Assembly: GCA_001770855.1 (NCBI GenBank)
Contig: MESE01000002.1
Coordinates: 1 to 35,202, forward strand
DNA length: 35,202 nt
Source: Burkholderiales bacterium RIFCSPLOWO2_02_FULL_57_36
Lineage (GTDB): Bacteria; Pseudomonadota; Gammaproteobacteria; Burkholderiales; Burkholderiaceae_D
Direction: 5' to 3'
The notes under the pieces were generated by a model, which worked only from the letters and a program-made list of their open reading frames with translations, made no database searches and had not been told where the DNA came from. The position numbers and the translations under genes were made by a program. Every line of letters begins with the position of its first letter. The stretch's first letter is position 1. This document shows positions 16,708 to 25,346 of this stretch, piece by piece.

Positions 16708-17352
16708 TTAGCTGAACTCGGCGTGGATGCCCAATTGGGCGAATAGGGATGTGTTGCGGGCCGCTTGTTGCGCAAAACGGCAACGAGTCGCTTTGACAAT
16801 GGAGGTCAACTCCGATAAAGCAGTCGCAAATTCGTGGTTAATAATAGCATACTCAAACTCCGGAGCGTGCGCGATCTCGCCGCCCGCGGCGAGAATCCGC
16901 CGTGTGATCACCATCGGATCATCCTGGCCGCGTTTTTTCAGGCGCTCTTCCAGGGCGGCGATCGACGGCGGCAGGATGAATATGCCGACCGCATCCGGGA
17001 ATTGTTTCTTCACCTGCTGCGCGCCTTGCCAGTCGATCTCAAGCAGGACATCGGTTCCCGCTTTCATTTGCTCCGTTATCCGTACGCGCGAGGTCCCGTA
17101 GTAATTTCCATGGACCTCGGCGGATTCCAGGAATTCATTGGCCTCGCGTCTGGCCAGAAAATCCGGGGCCGATACAAAATTGTATTCGCGTCCGTTGTGC
17201 TCGCCCGGGCGAGGCGGACGCGTCGTGTATGAGATCGATAATTTGATTGCGGGATCTTGCGCCAGCAACGCATTGACCAGTGTGGATTTTCCTGCGCCCG
17301 AGGGCGCGACGACCATGAACAGGCTGCCTGCGGAAAGATTGGCTTTGGACAT
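16708..17352 (-). CDS. gmk: Guanylate kinase
   Basis: The product is 214 residues. The P-loop APSGAGKST (about 16-24) is followed by the GMP-binding segment [20 protein letters not shown] and the [12 protein letters not shown] stretch, all standard for GMP kinase. It phosphorylates GMP to GDP with ATP in the cytoplasm, feeding GTP, dGTP and (p)ppGpp pools. It is the first gene of the gmk-rpoZ-spoT group. yicC lies 74 bp upstream on the same strand, with an inverted repeat between them. Confidence 0.97.
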   Translation of the reverse strand: MSKANLSAGSLFMVVAPSGAGKSTLVNALLAQDPAIKLSISYTTRPPRPGEHNGREYNFVSAPDFLARREANEFLESAEVHGNYYGTSRVRITEQMKAGTDVLLEIDWQGAQQVKKQFPDAVGIFILPPSIAALEERLKKRGQDDPMVITRRILAAGGEIAHAPEFEYAIINHEFATALSELTSIVKATRCRFAQQAARNTSLFAQLGIHAEFS

Positions 17353-17393
17353 ATCAAGTCTCGGTAGAAGTAGTGCTCAAAAAATCGCGGAAC

Positions 17394-17422
17394 GATCCGA
17401 TATTAAAATTGGCGATCGGATC
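17394..17422 (-). terminator. Inverted repeat between yicC and gmk (weak terminator or control hairpin)
   Basis: GATCCGAT (17394-17401) pairs exactly with ATCGGATC (17415-17422), with a 13-base loop, starting 5 bases after the yicC stop on the minus strand. A run of six T (minus strand) appears about 12 bases further on, too far for a textbook terminator. It may reduce read-through into gmk. Confidence 0.45.
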
Positions 17423-17426
17423 CGAC

Positions 17427-18344
17427 TTATTCCAGATTCTGAACTTGTTCGCGCATTTGCTCAATCAACAGCTTCAGCGCCATTGACGAGTCGGATAGTT
17501 CCTTGACCGATGCCTTGGAACCGACTGTATTTGCTTCGCGGTTCAGCTCCTGCATCATGAAGTCGAGGCGTTTACCCATTTGTCCGCCTTTTTTCAGAAT
17601 ATGGCGTGTCTCGGTCAGGTGTGCAGACAGTCGGGTCAACTCTTCCGACACATCGATGCGGATGCCGTAGAGGGTTACCTCCTGCCGAATTCGATCGAGC
17701 ACTTCATCGCGCGACAATGTGGGCGATGAAGCGCCGTCGCCGGCGTGCAGCGCCAATCCGAGGGCTTCTTGCAGGCGGTCGGTCGCTTTCTGTTGAAATT
17801 GCGCGACAACCTGCGGAATCAGCGGTGTAATACGCTGCACGATCGTTTCCATATCGCCAATTCGCGCCAGCAGCATGGCTTCGAGCGCCGCGCCTTCACG
17901 TCTGCGCGACTCAACGAATGCGTCCAGAGTTACCGACATGGCTGCGCTGACTTCCGCCTGCAGGGTTTCCTGACCGATCTCGGCTTCTTCGACGACGCCC
18001 GGCCAACGCAACAGTTCATTGACCGACATCGGCGGCGCATCCTGGAACCGCGTGCGAATATCCGCGTGCAATTTTACTAATGAATCGAGCACGGTCGAAT
18101 TCAATCCCTGTCCGGTGCCTGTTGCGATTTTACGACCGAAGCTGAGCCGGCATTCCACTTTGCCGCGCGTTACACGGGCCATGATCGCTTCGCGCAAAAC
18201 CGGTTCAAGAGCGCGCAATTCATCGTTGATCCGGAACTGCAAATCCAGAAAGCGCGAATTGACGCTTTTCAATTCGATGGTCAATGTCCCGCCGGCCGTC
18301 TCGCGAGTGATGACCGCATAACCTGTCATGCTGGAAATAGTCAA
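17427..18344 (-). CDS. yicC: YicC-family endoribonuclease
   Basis: The product is 305 residues. The N-terminal family motif SMTGYA is followed by ELKSVNSRFLDLQFRI, and the C-terminal domain has LDFMMQELNREANTVGSKA, both diagnostic for YicC/YloC. E. coli YicC is a metal-dependent endoribonuclease implicated in degrading the small RNA RyhB, and the family is tied to stationary-phase survival. The start is a TTG at 18344, which gives the usual five residues before SMTG. GAGGG lies upstream of it, whereas the internal ATG at 18329 would remove these residues and has no ribosome site. It sits upstream of gmk on the same strand, the usual neighbourhood, and diverges from the kinase gene. Confidence 0.93.
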   Translation of the reverse strand: MTISSMTGYAVITRETAGGTLTIELKSVNSRFLDLQFRINDELRALEPVLREAIMARVTRGKVECRLSFGRKIATGTGQGLNSTVLDSLVKLHADIRTRFQDAPPMSVNELLRWPGVVEEAEIGQETLQAEVSAAMSVTLDAFVESRRREGAALEAMLLARIGDMETIVQRITPLIPQVVAQFQQKATDRLQEALGLALHAGDGASSPTLSRDEVLDRIRQEVTLYGIRIDVSEELTRLSAHLTETRHILKKGGQMGKRLDFMMQELNREANTVGSKASVKELSDSSMALKLLIEQMREQVQNLE

Positions 18345-18512
18345 AATAGTTATCCCTCTGTTTCTGCTTTACAAAATATTGATTTATCCACACAATCCAC
18401 AGGAGCTTGCAGGATCTGGTGGTGAATGGCCGAAAACGAGCTAATGAGAAGTTCTTTTTGCCTCTTCATTTTCCAACCGGGTACAAGCACGGATTACAGA
18501 CATAGGATACTT
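18345..18512. promoter_or_regulatory. Divergent region between yicC and the kinase gene, with a DnaA-box match
   Basis: This 168-bp region holds the yicC and kinase promoters. TTATCCACA at 18384-18392 is an exact match to the DnaA-box consensus, and CAATCCACA follows at 18393-18401 as a weaker half. One box alone does not make an origin. It could give DnaA-dependent control of either gene, or be chance. Confidence 0.45.
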
Positions 18513-19523
18513 ATGGCCGCGCAAAACAATGCCCCATTGCCGGACGGTTTGGATATTGCTGGATACCGCATTGTAAAGAAGATTGCGTCTGGCGGGTTCA
18601 GTATTGTTTATCTGGCATATGACGAAGATGGCAATGCGGTAGCGATCAAGGAATATCTGCCCAGCTCGTTGGCATTGCGTCAACCCGGCGAACTTGTACC
18701 GCTGATCTCACCTGAGAACCTGCCGATTTTCCGGATCGGGTTGAAATGCTTTTTTGAAGAAGGCCGCGCGCTGGCGCGCATTACGCATCCGAACGTCGTC
18801 AGCGTCGTCAATTTTTTCCGCGCCAATGAAACGGTATATATGGTGATGGCGTACGAATCGGGCCGTTCGCTGCAAGATCATATCTTGCGTCGCCGCGACA
18901 AGGGCGAAAAGCCGTTGGTGTCGGAGCGCTTCATTCGCAAAATGTTCAGCCAGGTAATGAACGGATTGCGCGAAGTGCATACCAACAAATTGCTGCATCT
19001 GGATCTGAAGCCGGCCAATATCTATTTGCGTGTGGACGGCACCCCGATTCTGTTGGACTTCGGCGCGGCAAGGCAGACTCTCAGAACCGATTCGCCGAAG
19101 TTGTATCCAATGTACACCCCCGGGTTTGCACCGGCGGAATTGTATTCGAAGAACGGCAATCTCGGACCATGGACCGATATCTACAGTATTGGCGCGTCGA
19201 TGTTTGCGTGCATGGTGGGCACGCCGCCGCAGCCGGCCGATCAGCGCAAGGTCAACGATAGAATGGAGAGCCACTATCGCAAGCTTGAAGGCGTATATTC
19301 GCCCGAGCTGATCGAGGTGATACGCTGGAGCCTGAGCGTTGATCCACTGGCGCGGCCGCAAAGCGTATTCGCGCTTCAAAAAGCGCTGAAAACCAAGGTG
19401 CCGGAAAAAGAGGTCGGCAAAGTGGAAAAATTCAGCCGAAAATTCCGCGTGCTCTTCGGCTTCAAGGATAACGACAGAATGCCTGGCGATGTCACAACGA
19501 CGATCCATGAAAATTCACGGTAG
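18513..19523 (+). CDS. Soluble Hanks-type serine/threonine protein kinase
   Basis: The product is 336 residues. The glycine-rich loop ASGGFSIVYLA, ATP-binding Lys46 (AIKEYLP), catalytic loop HLDLKPANIYL (Asp164), DFG at 182-184 and the PGFAPAEL segment are all present, so it should be an active kinase. The catalytic Arg of HRD is Leu (HLD), a non-RD kinase that may not need activation-loop phosphorylation. There is no membrane helix or extracellular sensor, so it is cytosolic. After the kinase fold (about 290) comes a basic tail ending VTTTIHENSR. AGGAT precedes the ATG at 18513; a longer in-frame start at 18426 has no kinase-related residues. The PP2C gene follows after 26 bp, forming a kinase/phosphatase pair in one operon. 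Confidence 0.92.
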   Translation: MAAQNNAPLPDGLDIAGYRIVKKIASGGFSIVYLAYDEDGNAVAIKEYLPSSLALRQPGELVPLISPENLPIFRIGLKCFFEEGRALARITHPNVVSVVNFFRANETVYMVMAYESGRSLQDHILRRRDKGEKPLVSERFIRKMFSQVMNGLREVHTNKLLHLDLKPANIYLRVDGTPILLDFGAARQTLRTDSPKLYPMYTPGFAPAELYSKNGNLGPWTDIYSIGASMFACMVGTPPQPADQRKVNDRMESHYRKLEGVYSPELIEVIRWSLSVDPLARPQSVFALQKALKTKVPEKEVGKVEKFSRKFRVLFGFKDNDRMPGDVTTTIHENSR

Positions 19524-19549
19524 CATCAACTTATTCTTATAAACAGCTC

Positions 19550-20488
19550 ATGCGATTCTCAGTCTATCAAGAAAGCAATATCGGCGGACGCAAGTCCAAC
19601 CAGGACCGCATGGGGTATTGCTTTACCCGCGACAGCTTGCTGTTGTTGCTTGCCGACGGCATGGGCGGACATATTCAGGGTGAAAAAGCGGCGACCATCG
19701 CAATGCAGACGATCGGTGCTTTGTTTCAGCAAACCGCCACGCCGTACGTAAAAAAACCGGAACGGTTTCTGGAAGAAAGTTTTTTCGCGGCTCATCGCGA
19801 GATTCACCGTTATCGCGCCATCAACAATTTGCCGGAAACGCCGCGCACCACGATCGTCGCCTGCCTGATCCAGCACGGTAATGCGCTCTGGGCGCACTGC
19901 GGAGATTCGCGTCTGTACTGGATGCGCAACGGGCAGATCCTCTCGCGCACGCGCGACCATTCGCGAATTGAAACGCTGATCGCGCAAGGCAAGGCGGATC
20001 CGTCCGAGCGTGAAACTCATCCGGACCGCAATAAATTATTCAACTGCCTGGGCGCGCCGACGATGCCTATCGTCGAGGTATCCCGACGTGCGAGCTTGCA
20101 GGGCGGCGACGTGATGTTGCTGTGTTCCGATGGCCTGTGGGCAGTACTGCCGGACCAGATTTTGGCGGAGAATTTGCAAAACAATACGATTGTGCGGGCC
20201 ATACCCGAGATGATCCGCAACGCAACCGATATCGCCGGGAAAAAAGGCGACAACGTCACTGCACTTGCGATGATGTGGGAAGGCAGCAATAGTGGCGACA
20301 GCCTGCAGGACTCCACAACCATCACGACCAACGCGCTGCCTGTCGGAAGTGTTACCACGACGATCCACGCGCCGCAGCATGCCGATCTCGAAAACGCGGA
20401 TAACTTCGACGACAACGACATCGAAAAGGCGATCGAGGAAATTCGCGGCGCAATCGAAAAATCTTCCCGCATTACTTCCAAGAGCTGA
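19550..20488 (+). CDS. PP2C-family serine/threonine protein phosphatase
   Basis: The product is 312 residues. Metal-binding PP2C motifs are all visible: SNQDR (Asp19), ADGMGGH (from Asp36), the CGDSRLYWM strand, SDGLW and GDNVTAL. It removes phosphate from Ser/Thr and most likely reverses the action of the kinase encoded just upstream. After the catalytic fold (ending about residue 250) lies a 60-residue Thr/Asp-rich tail with TTTNALP-like Thr clusters, VTTTIH at 268-273 and a C-terminal amphipathic helix ([16 protein letters not shown]). The VTTTIH motif also occurs at the end of the kinase. The gene ends 2 bp before rph, so translation is probably coupled. No membrane segment is present. 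Confidence 0.93.
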   Translation: MRFSVYQESNIGGRKSNQDRMGYCFTRDSLLLLLADGMGGHIQGEKAATIAMQTIGALFQQTATPYVKKPERFLEESFFAAHREIHRYRAINNLPETPRTTIVACLIQHGNALWAHCGDSRLYWMRNGQILSRTRDHSRIETLIAQGKADPSERETHPDRNKLFNCLGAPTMPIVEVSRRASLQGGDVMLLCSDGLWAVLPDQILAENLQNNTIVRAIPEMIRNATDIAGKKGDNVTALAMMWEGSNSGDSLQDSTTITTNALPVGSVTTTIHAPQHADLENADNFDDNDIEKAIEEIRGAIEKSSRITSKS

Positions 20489-20490
20489 TC

Positions 20491-21225
20491 ATGCTGCAGA
20501 CCATCCGACCGAGCGGACGCGCCGCCAATGCATTGCGTCCGATTCGGCTGAGCCGGCATTACACGAGACACGCCGAAGGTTCGGTTCTGGTCGAATTCGG
20601 CGACACCAAGGTGATCTGCACCGCCAGTATTGAAAACAAGGTACCGCCGTTCTTGAAGGGCAAGAACCAGGGATGGCTGACGGCGGAATACGGAATGCTG
20701 CCGCGTTCAACGCATACTCGCATGGATCGTGAGGCGGCCAAGGGCAAGCAATCGGGACGCACGCAAGAAATCCAGCGCCTGATCGGACGCTCCTTGCGCG
20801 CGGCGTTTGACCTTGCTGCATTTGGAGAGCGGACCCTGCATCTGGATTGCGACGTGATCCAGGCCGATGGCGGCACGCGTACCGCTGCCATCACCGGTGC
20901 AATGGTTGCCGCATATGATGCGTTTGCCCGGCTGGCCGGACAAAATCTGATTGCGGCGATACCGCTCAAACATTTCGTCGCCGCGATTTCAGTCGGTGTG
21001 TATCAGGGTGTGCCGGTGCTCGATCTCGACTATCCGGAAGATTCGGATTGCGGCACCGACATGAATGTGGTGATGACCGACGCGGGGCATTTCATCGAAG
21101 TACAGGGAACTGCCGAAGGTGAAGCGTTCGATCGCGCTACAATGAACAGTCTGCTCGATCTTGCGGAACAAGGCATTGCCGATTTGATCAAACTGCAAAA
21201 GCAGGCGCTCGGCCTTTCGGCTTAA
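20491..21225 (+). CDS. rph: Ribonuclease PH
   Basis: The product is 244 residues, full length. It begins with [10 protein letters not shown], and the phosphorolytic core includes [51 protein letters not shown] and [10 protein letters not shown]. RNase PH trims the 3' ends of tRNA precursors with phosphate as co-substrate and works as a hexamer. The C-terminal region, often lost in laboratory E. coli, is intact. It starts 2 bp after the phosphatase stop and is followed by rdgB after 63 bp. Confidence 0.97.
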   Translation: MLQTIRPSGRAANALRPIRLSRHYTRHAEGSVLVEFGDTKVICTASIENKVPPFLKGKNQGWLTAEYGMLPRSTHTRMDREAAKGKQSGRTQEIQRLIGRSLRAAFDLAAFGERTLHLDCDVIQADGGTRTAAITGAMVAAYDAFARLAGQNLIAAIPLKHFVAAISVGVYQGVPVLDLDYPEDSDCGTDMNVVMTDAGHFIEVQGTAEGEAFDRATMNSLLDLAEQGIADLIKLQKQALGLSA

Positions 21226-21288
21226 ACCGCATCAATTTTTTGCAACCACCGCGGCATTTTCCACGTCGCCACACATTTTTATATTCCC

Positions 21289-21873
21289 ATGACCCGCACC
21301 CTCATTCTTGCGTCCAACAACGCCGGAAAGCTAAAGGAATTCAATGACTTGCTTGCGCCGATCGGATTCGATCTGCGCACGCGAGGTGAATTCAAGGTGC
21401 CGGAGGCGGATGAGCCGCACTGTACCTTTGTTGAAAATGCGCTTGAAAAAGCGCGCCATGCAGCACGCGTTACCGGTTTGCCCGCACTGGCCGACGACTC
21501 CGGCGTTTGTGCCAATGCGCTTGGCGGTGCGCCGGGCGTATTGTCTGCCCGATTCGCCGGTGAGCCGAAGTCGGATGCGCGTAATAATCAACGACTGATT
21601 GACGCGTTGTCTCCGCATGCGGACAAGTCTGCATACTATTACTGTGCGCTCGTGTTTGTTCGGCACGCAAGTGACCCGCAGCCCATCATTGCCGAGGGTC
21701 GCTGGGATGGCGAGATTGTTGCCGCGCCGCGCGGGCAGGGCGGCTTCGGTTACGATCCGCATTTCTGGTTGCCCGCGCTCGGCATGACTGCGGCTGAGTT
21801 ATCGCCCGAGGAAAAAAATCGATTGTCGCATCGCGGGCAGGCGCTGCGCATGCTGGTTGAAAAATTACGATGA
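21289..21873 (+). CDS. rdgB: dITP/XTP pyrophosphatase (RdgB/HAM1)
   Basis: The product is 194 residues. Family marks are the N-terminal LASNNAGKLKEF, FVENALEKARHAA, LADDSGVCANALGGAPGVLS and the C-terminal GFGYDPHFW with EKNRLSHRGQA. The enzyme hydrolyses dITP, ITP and XTP to monophosphates and so keeps deaminated purines out of DNA and RNA. The stop codon overlaps the hemW start (ATGA at 21870-21873), so the two are translationally coupled. The order rph-rdgB-hemW is common in proteobacteria. Confidence 0.97.
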   Translation: MTRTLILASNNAGKLKEFNDLLAPIGFDLRTRGEFKVPEADEPHCTFVENALEKARHAARVTGLPALADDSGVCANALGGAPGVLSARFAGEPKSDARNNQRLIDALSPHADKSAYYYCALVFVRHASDPQPIIAEGRWDGEIVAAPRGQGGFGYDPHFWLPALGMTAAELSPEEKNRLSHRGQALRMLVEKLR

Positions 21874-23120
21874 TCCCGATCAAGCCGATATCCGGCAACA
21901 CTAAATCCCCCAATATCTCAACCAGTCCGGCGCAAGCCGCGACCGCTTACCTCAAGCCCGGGCTGTTGAATCTTGCGGCATTGCCGCCGTTGTCCTTGTA
22001 CGTGCATTTTCCATGGTGTGTAAGGAAATGCCCTTACTGCGATTTCAATTCGCATGAAGCAGGCAATGGTTTTCCGGAAGCGGAATATCTGGACGCATTG
22101 CGCGCCGACCTGGAACAGGCGCTGCCGCTGATCTGGGGACGCAAGATTTATACGATATTCATCGGCGGCGGTACGCCGAGCCTGATGTCTGCGGCTGGTC
22201 TCGATCGATTGTTGTCGGATATCCGCACGCTGCTGCCGCTCGACGGCGCGGCGGAGATTACGATGGAAGCCAATCCCGGCACTTTCGAGATTGAGAAATT
22301 CAGGTCTTACCGTGCCAGCGGCATCAATCGGCTGTCGATTGGAATCCAGAGCTTCAATGCGAAACATCTGCAGGCATTGGGTCGCATTCACGATGGCGAT
22401 GAAGCGCGAAGGGCGGTTGATATCGCGCACGCCAACTTCGACAATTTCAATCTCGATCTGATGTATGCATTGCCCTCCCAGACAATGCGAGAGGCGCGGC
22501 AGGACATCGCTACCGCGATCGATTTTGCGCCACCGCACCTGTCCCTCTATCACCTGACGCTAGAGCCGAATACTTATTTCGCCAAATATCCGCCCGCCAT
22601 TCCTGACGACGATGCCAGCGCCGAGATGCAGGACATGATCAGCGCGGAAACCGCCGCGGCGGGATATCGGCATTATGAGGTGTCGGCTTATGCGCAATCG
22701 GGACGGCAAGCGCGGCATAACCTGAACTACTGGCAGTTCGGCGATTATCTCGGCATCGGCGCAGGCGCGCATTCGAAACTATCTTTTCCGCATCGCGTGA
22801 TAAGGCAGGCCCGTTATAAACAACCGAAATCCTACCTTGAGCACAGCCGGAGCGGGCAGCCTGTGCAAGAGGAATTTGAAATTGAAAGAAGCGAGCTGGG
22901 GTTCGAGTTCATGCTGAACGCGTTGCGGCTCCCCGATGGGTTCGAGGTGAATCTGTTTGCGGAGCGTACCGGGCTGACGCTCAACATGATCGAGAAGGAA
23001 CTTATTGCCGCCGAAACAAAAGGCCTGATTTATCGCGACCATAAGTTCATCAAGCCAACCGAGCTTGGGCAGCGCTTTCTGAATGATCTGCAGCAGATGT
23101 TCCTGGTCGACCCGAATTAA
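21870..23120 (+). CDS. hemW: Radical SAM heme chaperone HemW
   Basis: The product is 416 residues. The radical SAM cluster motif is CVRKCPYCDFNSH, the C-x3-C-x2-C pattern with the extra Cys-less HemW spacing. It is followed by FIGGGTPSLMS, ITMEANPGTFE, NRLSIGIQSFN and a C-terminal HemW domain with GIGAGAHS. The family was long named oxygen-independent coproporphyrinogen oxidase-like. The characterised members bind heme and insert it into respiratory enzymes rather than oxidising coproporphyrinogen. A 40-residue N-terminal lead-in precedes the conserved part (PPLSLYVHFPWC). It overlaps rdgB by four bases and is the last gene of the kinase-to-hemW run. Confidence 0.95.
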   Translation: MIPIKPISGNTKSPNISTSPAQAATAYLKPGLLNLAALPPLSLYVHFPWCVRKCPYCDFNSHEAGNGFPEAEYLDALRADLEQALPLIWGRKIYTIFIGGGTPSLMSAAGLDRLLSDIRTLLPLDGAAEITMEANPGTFEIEKFRSYRASGINRLSIGIQSFNAKHLQALGRIHDGDEARRAVDIAHANFDNFNLDLMYALPSQTMREARQDIATAIDFAPPHLSLYHLTLEPNTYFAKYPPAIPDDDASAEMQDMISAETAAAGYRHYEVSAYAQSGRQARHNLNYWQFGDYLGIGAGAHSKLSFPHRVIRQARYKQPKSYLEHSRSGQPVQEEFEIERSELGFEFMLNALRLPDGFEVNLFAERTGLTLNMIEKELIAAETKGLIYRDHKFIKPTELGQRFLNDLQQMFLVDPN

Positions 23121-23291
23121 TTTGCTGGTCGCAAAGTGGCAATCGAAGACGAGTTAGGTATAATTCGGGCTGCTGCAGAAGTGACAGACGGATTGGGCTC
23201 AGGGGATACAGTGAGCGTATCCGTCATCTGTGCTTTCAGCCGATTCTTTTGAAACGTATAATCGCTGCAGTTTTTATCTACCTCCGGAATT
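23121..23291 (+). promoter_or_regulatory. tRNA-Ser leader with two TATAAT boxes and a long inverted repeat
   Basis: Perfect -10 hexamers TATAAT occur at 23159-23164 and 23257-23262. The second lies about 30 bases before the tRNA and is the likely tRNA promoter; -35 partners are weak for both. Between them, ACAGACGGAT (from about 23183) can pair with ATCCGTC and TCTGT around 23219-23232 with a small bulge, and an alternative GGATAC / GTATCC stem lies inside. A short transcript from the first box would contain this structure. Confidence 0.5.
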
Positions 23292-23381
23292 GGAGGAGTG
23301 GCCGAGCGGTTTAAGGCACTGGTCTTGAAAACCAGCGAAGGGTTATACCTTCCGTGAGTTCGAATCTCACCTCCTCCGCCA
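23292..23381 (+). tRNA. tRNA-Ser (anticodon UGA)
   Basis: This is a 90-base class II tRNA including an encoded CCA end. The acceptor arm GGAGGAG pairs with CTCCTCC, followed by discriminator G and CCA. The anticodon stem CTGGT / ACCAG holds the loop CTTGAAA with anticodon TGA at 23326-23328, reading UCA codons. The long variable arm (GAAGGGTTATACCTTCC) is typical of serine tRNAs, and the T arm carries GTTCGAATC. Confidence 0.98.
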
Positions 23382-23579
23382 CAATTGTCTGTATCAATGC
23401 GGGTTTCCATGGCATTGACAGTCCTACCTCGATCCAAATCATTTGAAGTATGGCCTCACCACGGATGGATAAAAATCCGCCTTGATTGATCTTGCCGGCT
23501 GTCTATTTGGCGCGGACCGAGCAAATCAGGGTAAAAATACAAGTTGTAAATATATTTCCATTGGGCAATAATCGGGAGA

Positions 23580-24059
23580 ATGGTTACTGCTACTTTCACT
23601 TTCGAGCTCACGGTACTGTATTTTGTGGCTGCTAACGTCATCGCGATTCTGGCGTACGTACTGTTTGTCAAATACAAGGCACGTCTGCAACGACGATATA
23701 CCCGCAGGATAACGCGGGCCATACTCACATACCTCCGGATAACTGAGGTGAAGGTGTCAGTAAAATGTATCAATCTGGAGAATGACAAAAAATTCATCGT
23801 TTTCATTGAGTCGGAACCGATGAAGCGATTTCGTCTGTCGCATCTTGTCGAGGCGACGCTAAGAGATCATGTGCGAACGACCTGCGAACTGGAACTCGAC
23901 AGGATTTACTGGCGTTTTATTGTCAAGGAAAAAATGGTCGAGGGCGACGACGAGTATATGCGTGAGTCGCTACGGTCAATGGTCAAATCGAAATATGAGA
24001 TCGCCGATAGTTCCCTTGAAATGTTTGAGGAAGCGAACAAGTCGGCTGGATATCGTTAA
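23580..24059 (+). CDS. Hypothetical membrane-anchored protein
   Basis: The product is 159 residues and I do not recognise the family. One hydrophobic segment at about 8-30 (LTVLYFVAANVIAILAYVLFV) is followed by a basic stretch (KYKARLQRRYTRRITR), which predicts a single membrane anchor with the rest in the cytoplasm. The soluble part is charged and mixed alpha/beta, for example EVKVSVKCINLENDKKFIVF and DHVRTTCELELDRIYWRFIV. GGGAG lies only a few bases before the ATG, so the start could be slightly different. The gene follows tRNA-Ser by about 200 bp and stands alone. Confidence 0.6.
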   Translation: MVTATFTFELTVLYFVAANVIAILAYVLFVKYKARLQRRYTRRITRAILTYLRITEVKVSVKCINLENDKKFIVFIESEPMKRFRLSHLVEATLRDHVRTTCELELDRIYWRFIVKEKMVEGDDEYMRESLRSMVKSKYEIADSSLEMFEEANKSAGYR

Positions 24060-24484
24060 TTTCCTCCATCTCTCCAGTAGTCCTCCGGCCCTGAAGACTT
24101 GCCTTGATTTGACGGGTTTTTTACAACGTGTTTTTTCGAACCCGAAATTATCGCGCTTGCGGAACCTTCCGAGCATGGACTCTTTAAAGTAACGAGCTTG
24201 CGTTTATTCCTCAATGCTTGAATCTTGACAGTCGAATGTCCCACTCTATGGGAATAAACGATATCAACTATCCTTGCGTTTCTGAATGATCGTCACGTGC
24301 GTTGTAACCATCAATTTATACCTTGATCATCAAGCAAGATGAAATTCGACATGAGTTAAATGTTTACAAAAATCATTTTTAAAATGCAATTGAAAGTTCT
24401 TAAAGCAACAAAATTTGATTTATATCAAATATTGGTTCTTTTTTTTAAGGGAATCGCATAGAATTTCCTTGCAGTAACATAAAT
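24060..24484. other. AT-rich non-coding region upstream of the riboswitch
   Basis: These 425 bases hold no supported gene. GC falls sharply after about 24300, with many A and T tracts (for example eight T at 24439-24446), as expected for a promoter region or for H-NS-type silencing of a surface locus. TAGAAT at 24460-24465 is a possible -10 box that would start the riboswitch leader about 12 bases before the aptamer. No -35 is evident. Confidence 0.5.
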
Positions 24485-24576
24485 CGATAATGGCAAACTC
24501 GTCGAAAGGCGGGGACGCAAAGCTTCTGGTCTAAGGGTGTCACACCTATGACAGCAGGGTCGCCGAAAGTGTATCG
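24485..24576 (+). promoter_or_regulatory. Cyclic di-GMP-I (GEMM-I) riboswitch
   Basis: The aptamer shows the conserved elements of class I c-di-GMP riboswitches in order. GGCAAAC is at 24492-24498 and a GAAA tetraloop at 24504-24507 caps the first arm. GGGACGCAAAGC follows at 24512-24523, then GGTCTAAGG at 24528-24536 (the tetraloop receptor side), then CCTATGACAGCAGGGTCGCC ending at 24564. The closing stem CGATA (24485-24489) pairs with TATCG (24572-24576). It sits 161 bases before the first pilin gene. No intrinsic terminator is visible after it, so control may act through translation, Rho or RNA folding. A hairpin at about 24690-24711 (CGCAACCAC / GTGGTGCG) just before the ribosome site could be part of the switch. 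Confidence 0.93.
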
Positions 24577-24737
24577 CATGAGCTAGTTAATTCTGCTCGC
24601 TCACTATGCTTCAGTGCTCCTGCGTCAGAATTCCTGAAGTGCGCTGTTCCTTCCGTAAGCTTGACACCGGTTCGTGATTGTCGAGGCGCCGCAACCACGA
24701 GGTGGTGCGATTTGAAAAATTACACAAGGAGCAACAA
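24577..24737 (+). promoter_or_regulatory. Leader between riboswitch aptamer and first pilin gene (expression platform)
   Basis: This 161-base leader contains CTTCAG / CTGAAG arms (about 24609 and 24636) and a CGCAACCAC / GTGGTGCG hairpin shortly before the AAGGAG ribosome site at 24727-24732. No hairpin is followed by a T-run. How ligand binding changes expression cannot be read by eye. Confidence 0.5.
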
Positions 24738-25295
24738 ATGAGCACTCAACTTAACTTCAAAAACCGTACCCTCAAGCTTGCATTGGTATCCGCGTTTGCA
24801 CTTGGTAGCATTGGTTTTGGCGTCAACAGCTATGCTGTCGGAACATCGGCCGATGCGACCGCAACCGTGATTACGCCCATTGCGATCACAAAGACAGCGA
24901 ATCTGGTGTTCGGTAGCTTCGCGCGCGGCGCTGGTGGAACCGTGACGGTTTCAACCAGCGGTGCCAGGACAGGTTCGGGAACGATTCTGTCAACCGTAGG
25001 TAACACACCAGGCGCCGCCAAGTTCGACGTCACCGGTGATGGTACCTCGACCTACAGCATCACCTGGTCCGGCGATACTGCACTTGTGACTGGAGCCGGT
25101 GGGGCCGGGGAGACTATGGCACTGACCAGAATCAGTGATTTGACAGCCGGCAACGCCACCAGCGGCGAAGTGACAAGTGGCACGTTAACCGCAGGGGCGC
25201 AATCCATCTATCTGGGCGGTACGCTGACGGTGGGCGCGGCTCAGGTTGCGGGCGCGTATACCGGCAGCGTGACTGCGACGGTCGAGTACAACTAG
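24738..25295 (+). CDS. DUF4402-type fimbrial subunit (major pilin candidate)
   Basis: The product is 185 residues. A signal peptide lies at about 1-34 (basic start, then LALVSAFALGSIGFGVNSYA). The mature protein has the DUF4402 layout, with VFGSFARGAGGTVTVSTSGART near the front and a C-terminal strand pattern TLTVGAAQVAGAYTGSVT then ATVEYN. Such proteins are pilin-like beta-sandwiches exported to the periplasm and assembled by a chaperone and usher. The ATG at 24738 was chosen because AAGGAG precedes it by five bases and the signal peptide then has normal length; an in-frame upstream start would add a basic leader. It is the first gene after the c-di-GMP riboswitch, and a hairpin follows, so it may be made in greater amount than the rest. 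Confidence 0.87.
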   Translation: MSTQLNFKNRTLKLALVSAFALGSIGFGVNSYAVGTSADATATVITPIAITKTANLVFGSFARGAGGTVTVSTSGARTGSGTILSTVGNTPGAAKFDVTGDGTSTYSITWSGDTALVTGAGGAGETMALTRISDLTAGNATSGEVTSGTLTAGAQSIYLGGTLTVGAAQVAGAYTGSVTATVEYN

Positions 25296-25322
25296 CCGTT
25301 CGTGGGCATATAGGGCATACAA

Positions 25323-25342
25323 AGCCGGGCTCAGGCCCGGCT
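25323..25342 (+). terminator. GC-rich hairpin after the first pilin gene
   Basis: AGCCGGGC (25323-25330) pairs perfectly with GCCCGGCT (25335-25342) around a TCAG loop, 28 bases after the pilin stop. Only a short T-run (ATTTT, about 25347-25351) follows, so it is a partial terminator or an mRNA stabiliser. This is common after major-pilin genes to raise subunit dose. Confidence 0.65.
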
Positions 25343-25346
25343 AACG

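Noticed and set aside
23117..23437. 106-codon frame across the tRNA-Ser locus (minus strand)
   Set aside because: It is the well-known false frame produced by reading a serine tRNA gene backwards (GGGGEIRTHGRYN...).
23382..24059. tRNA-Ser as an integration site for a genomic island
   Set aside because: I looked for a repeat of the tRNA 3' end (GTTCGAATCTCACCTCC) downstream and found none in the window, and no intact integrase is near.
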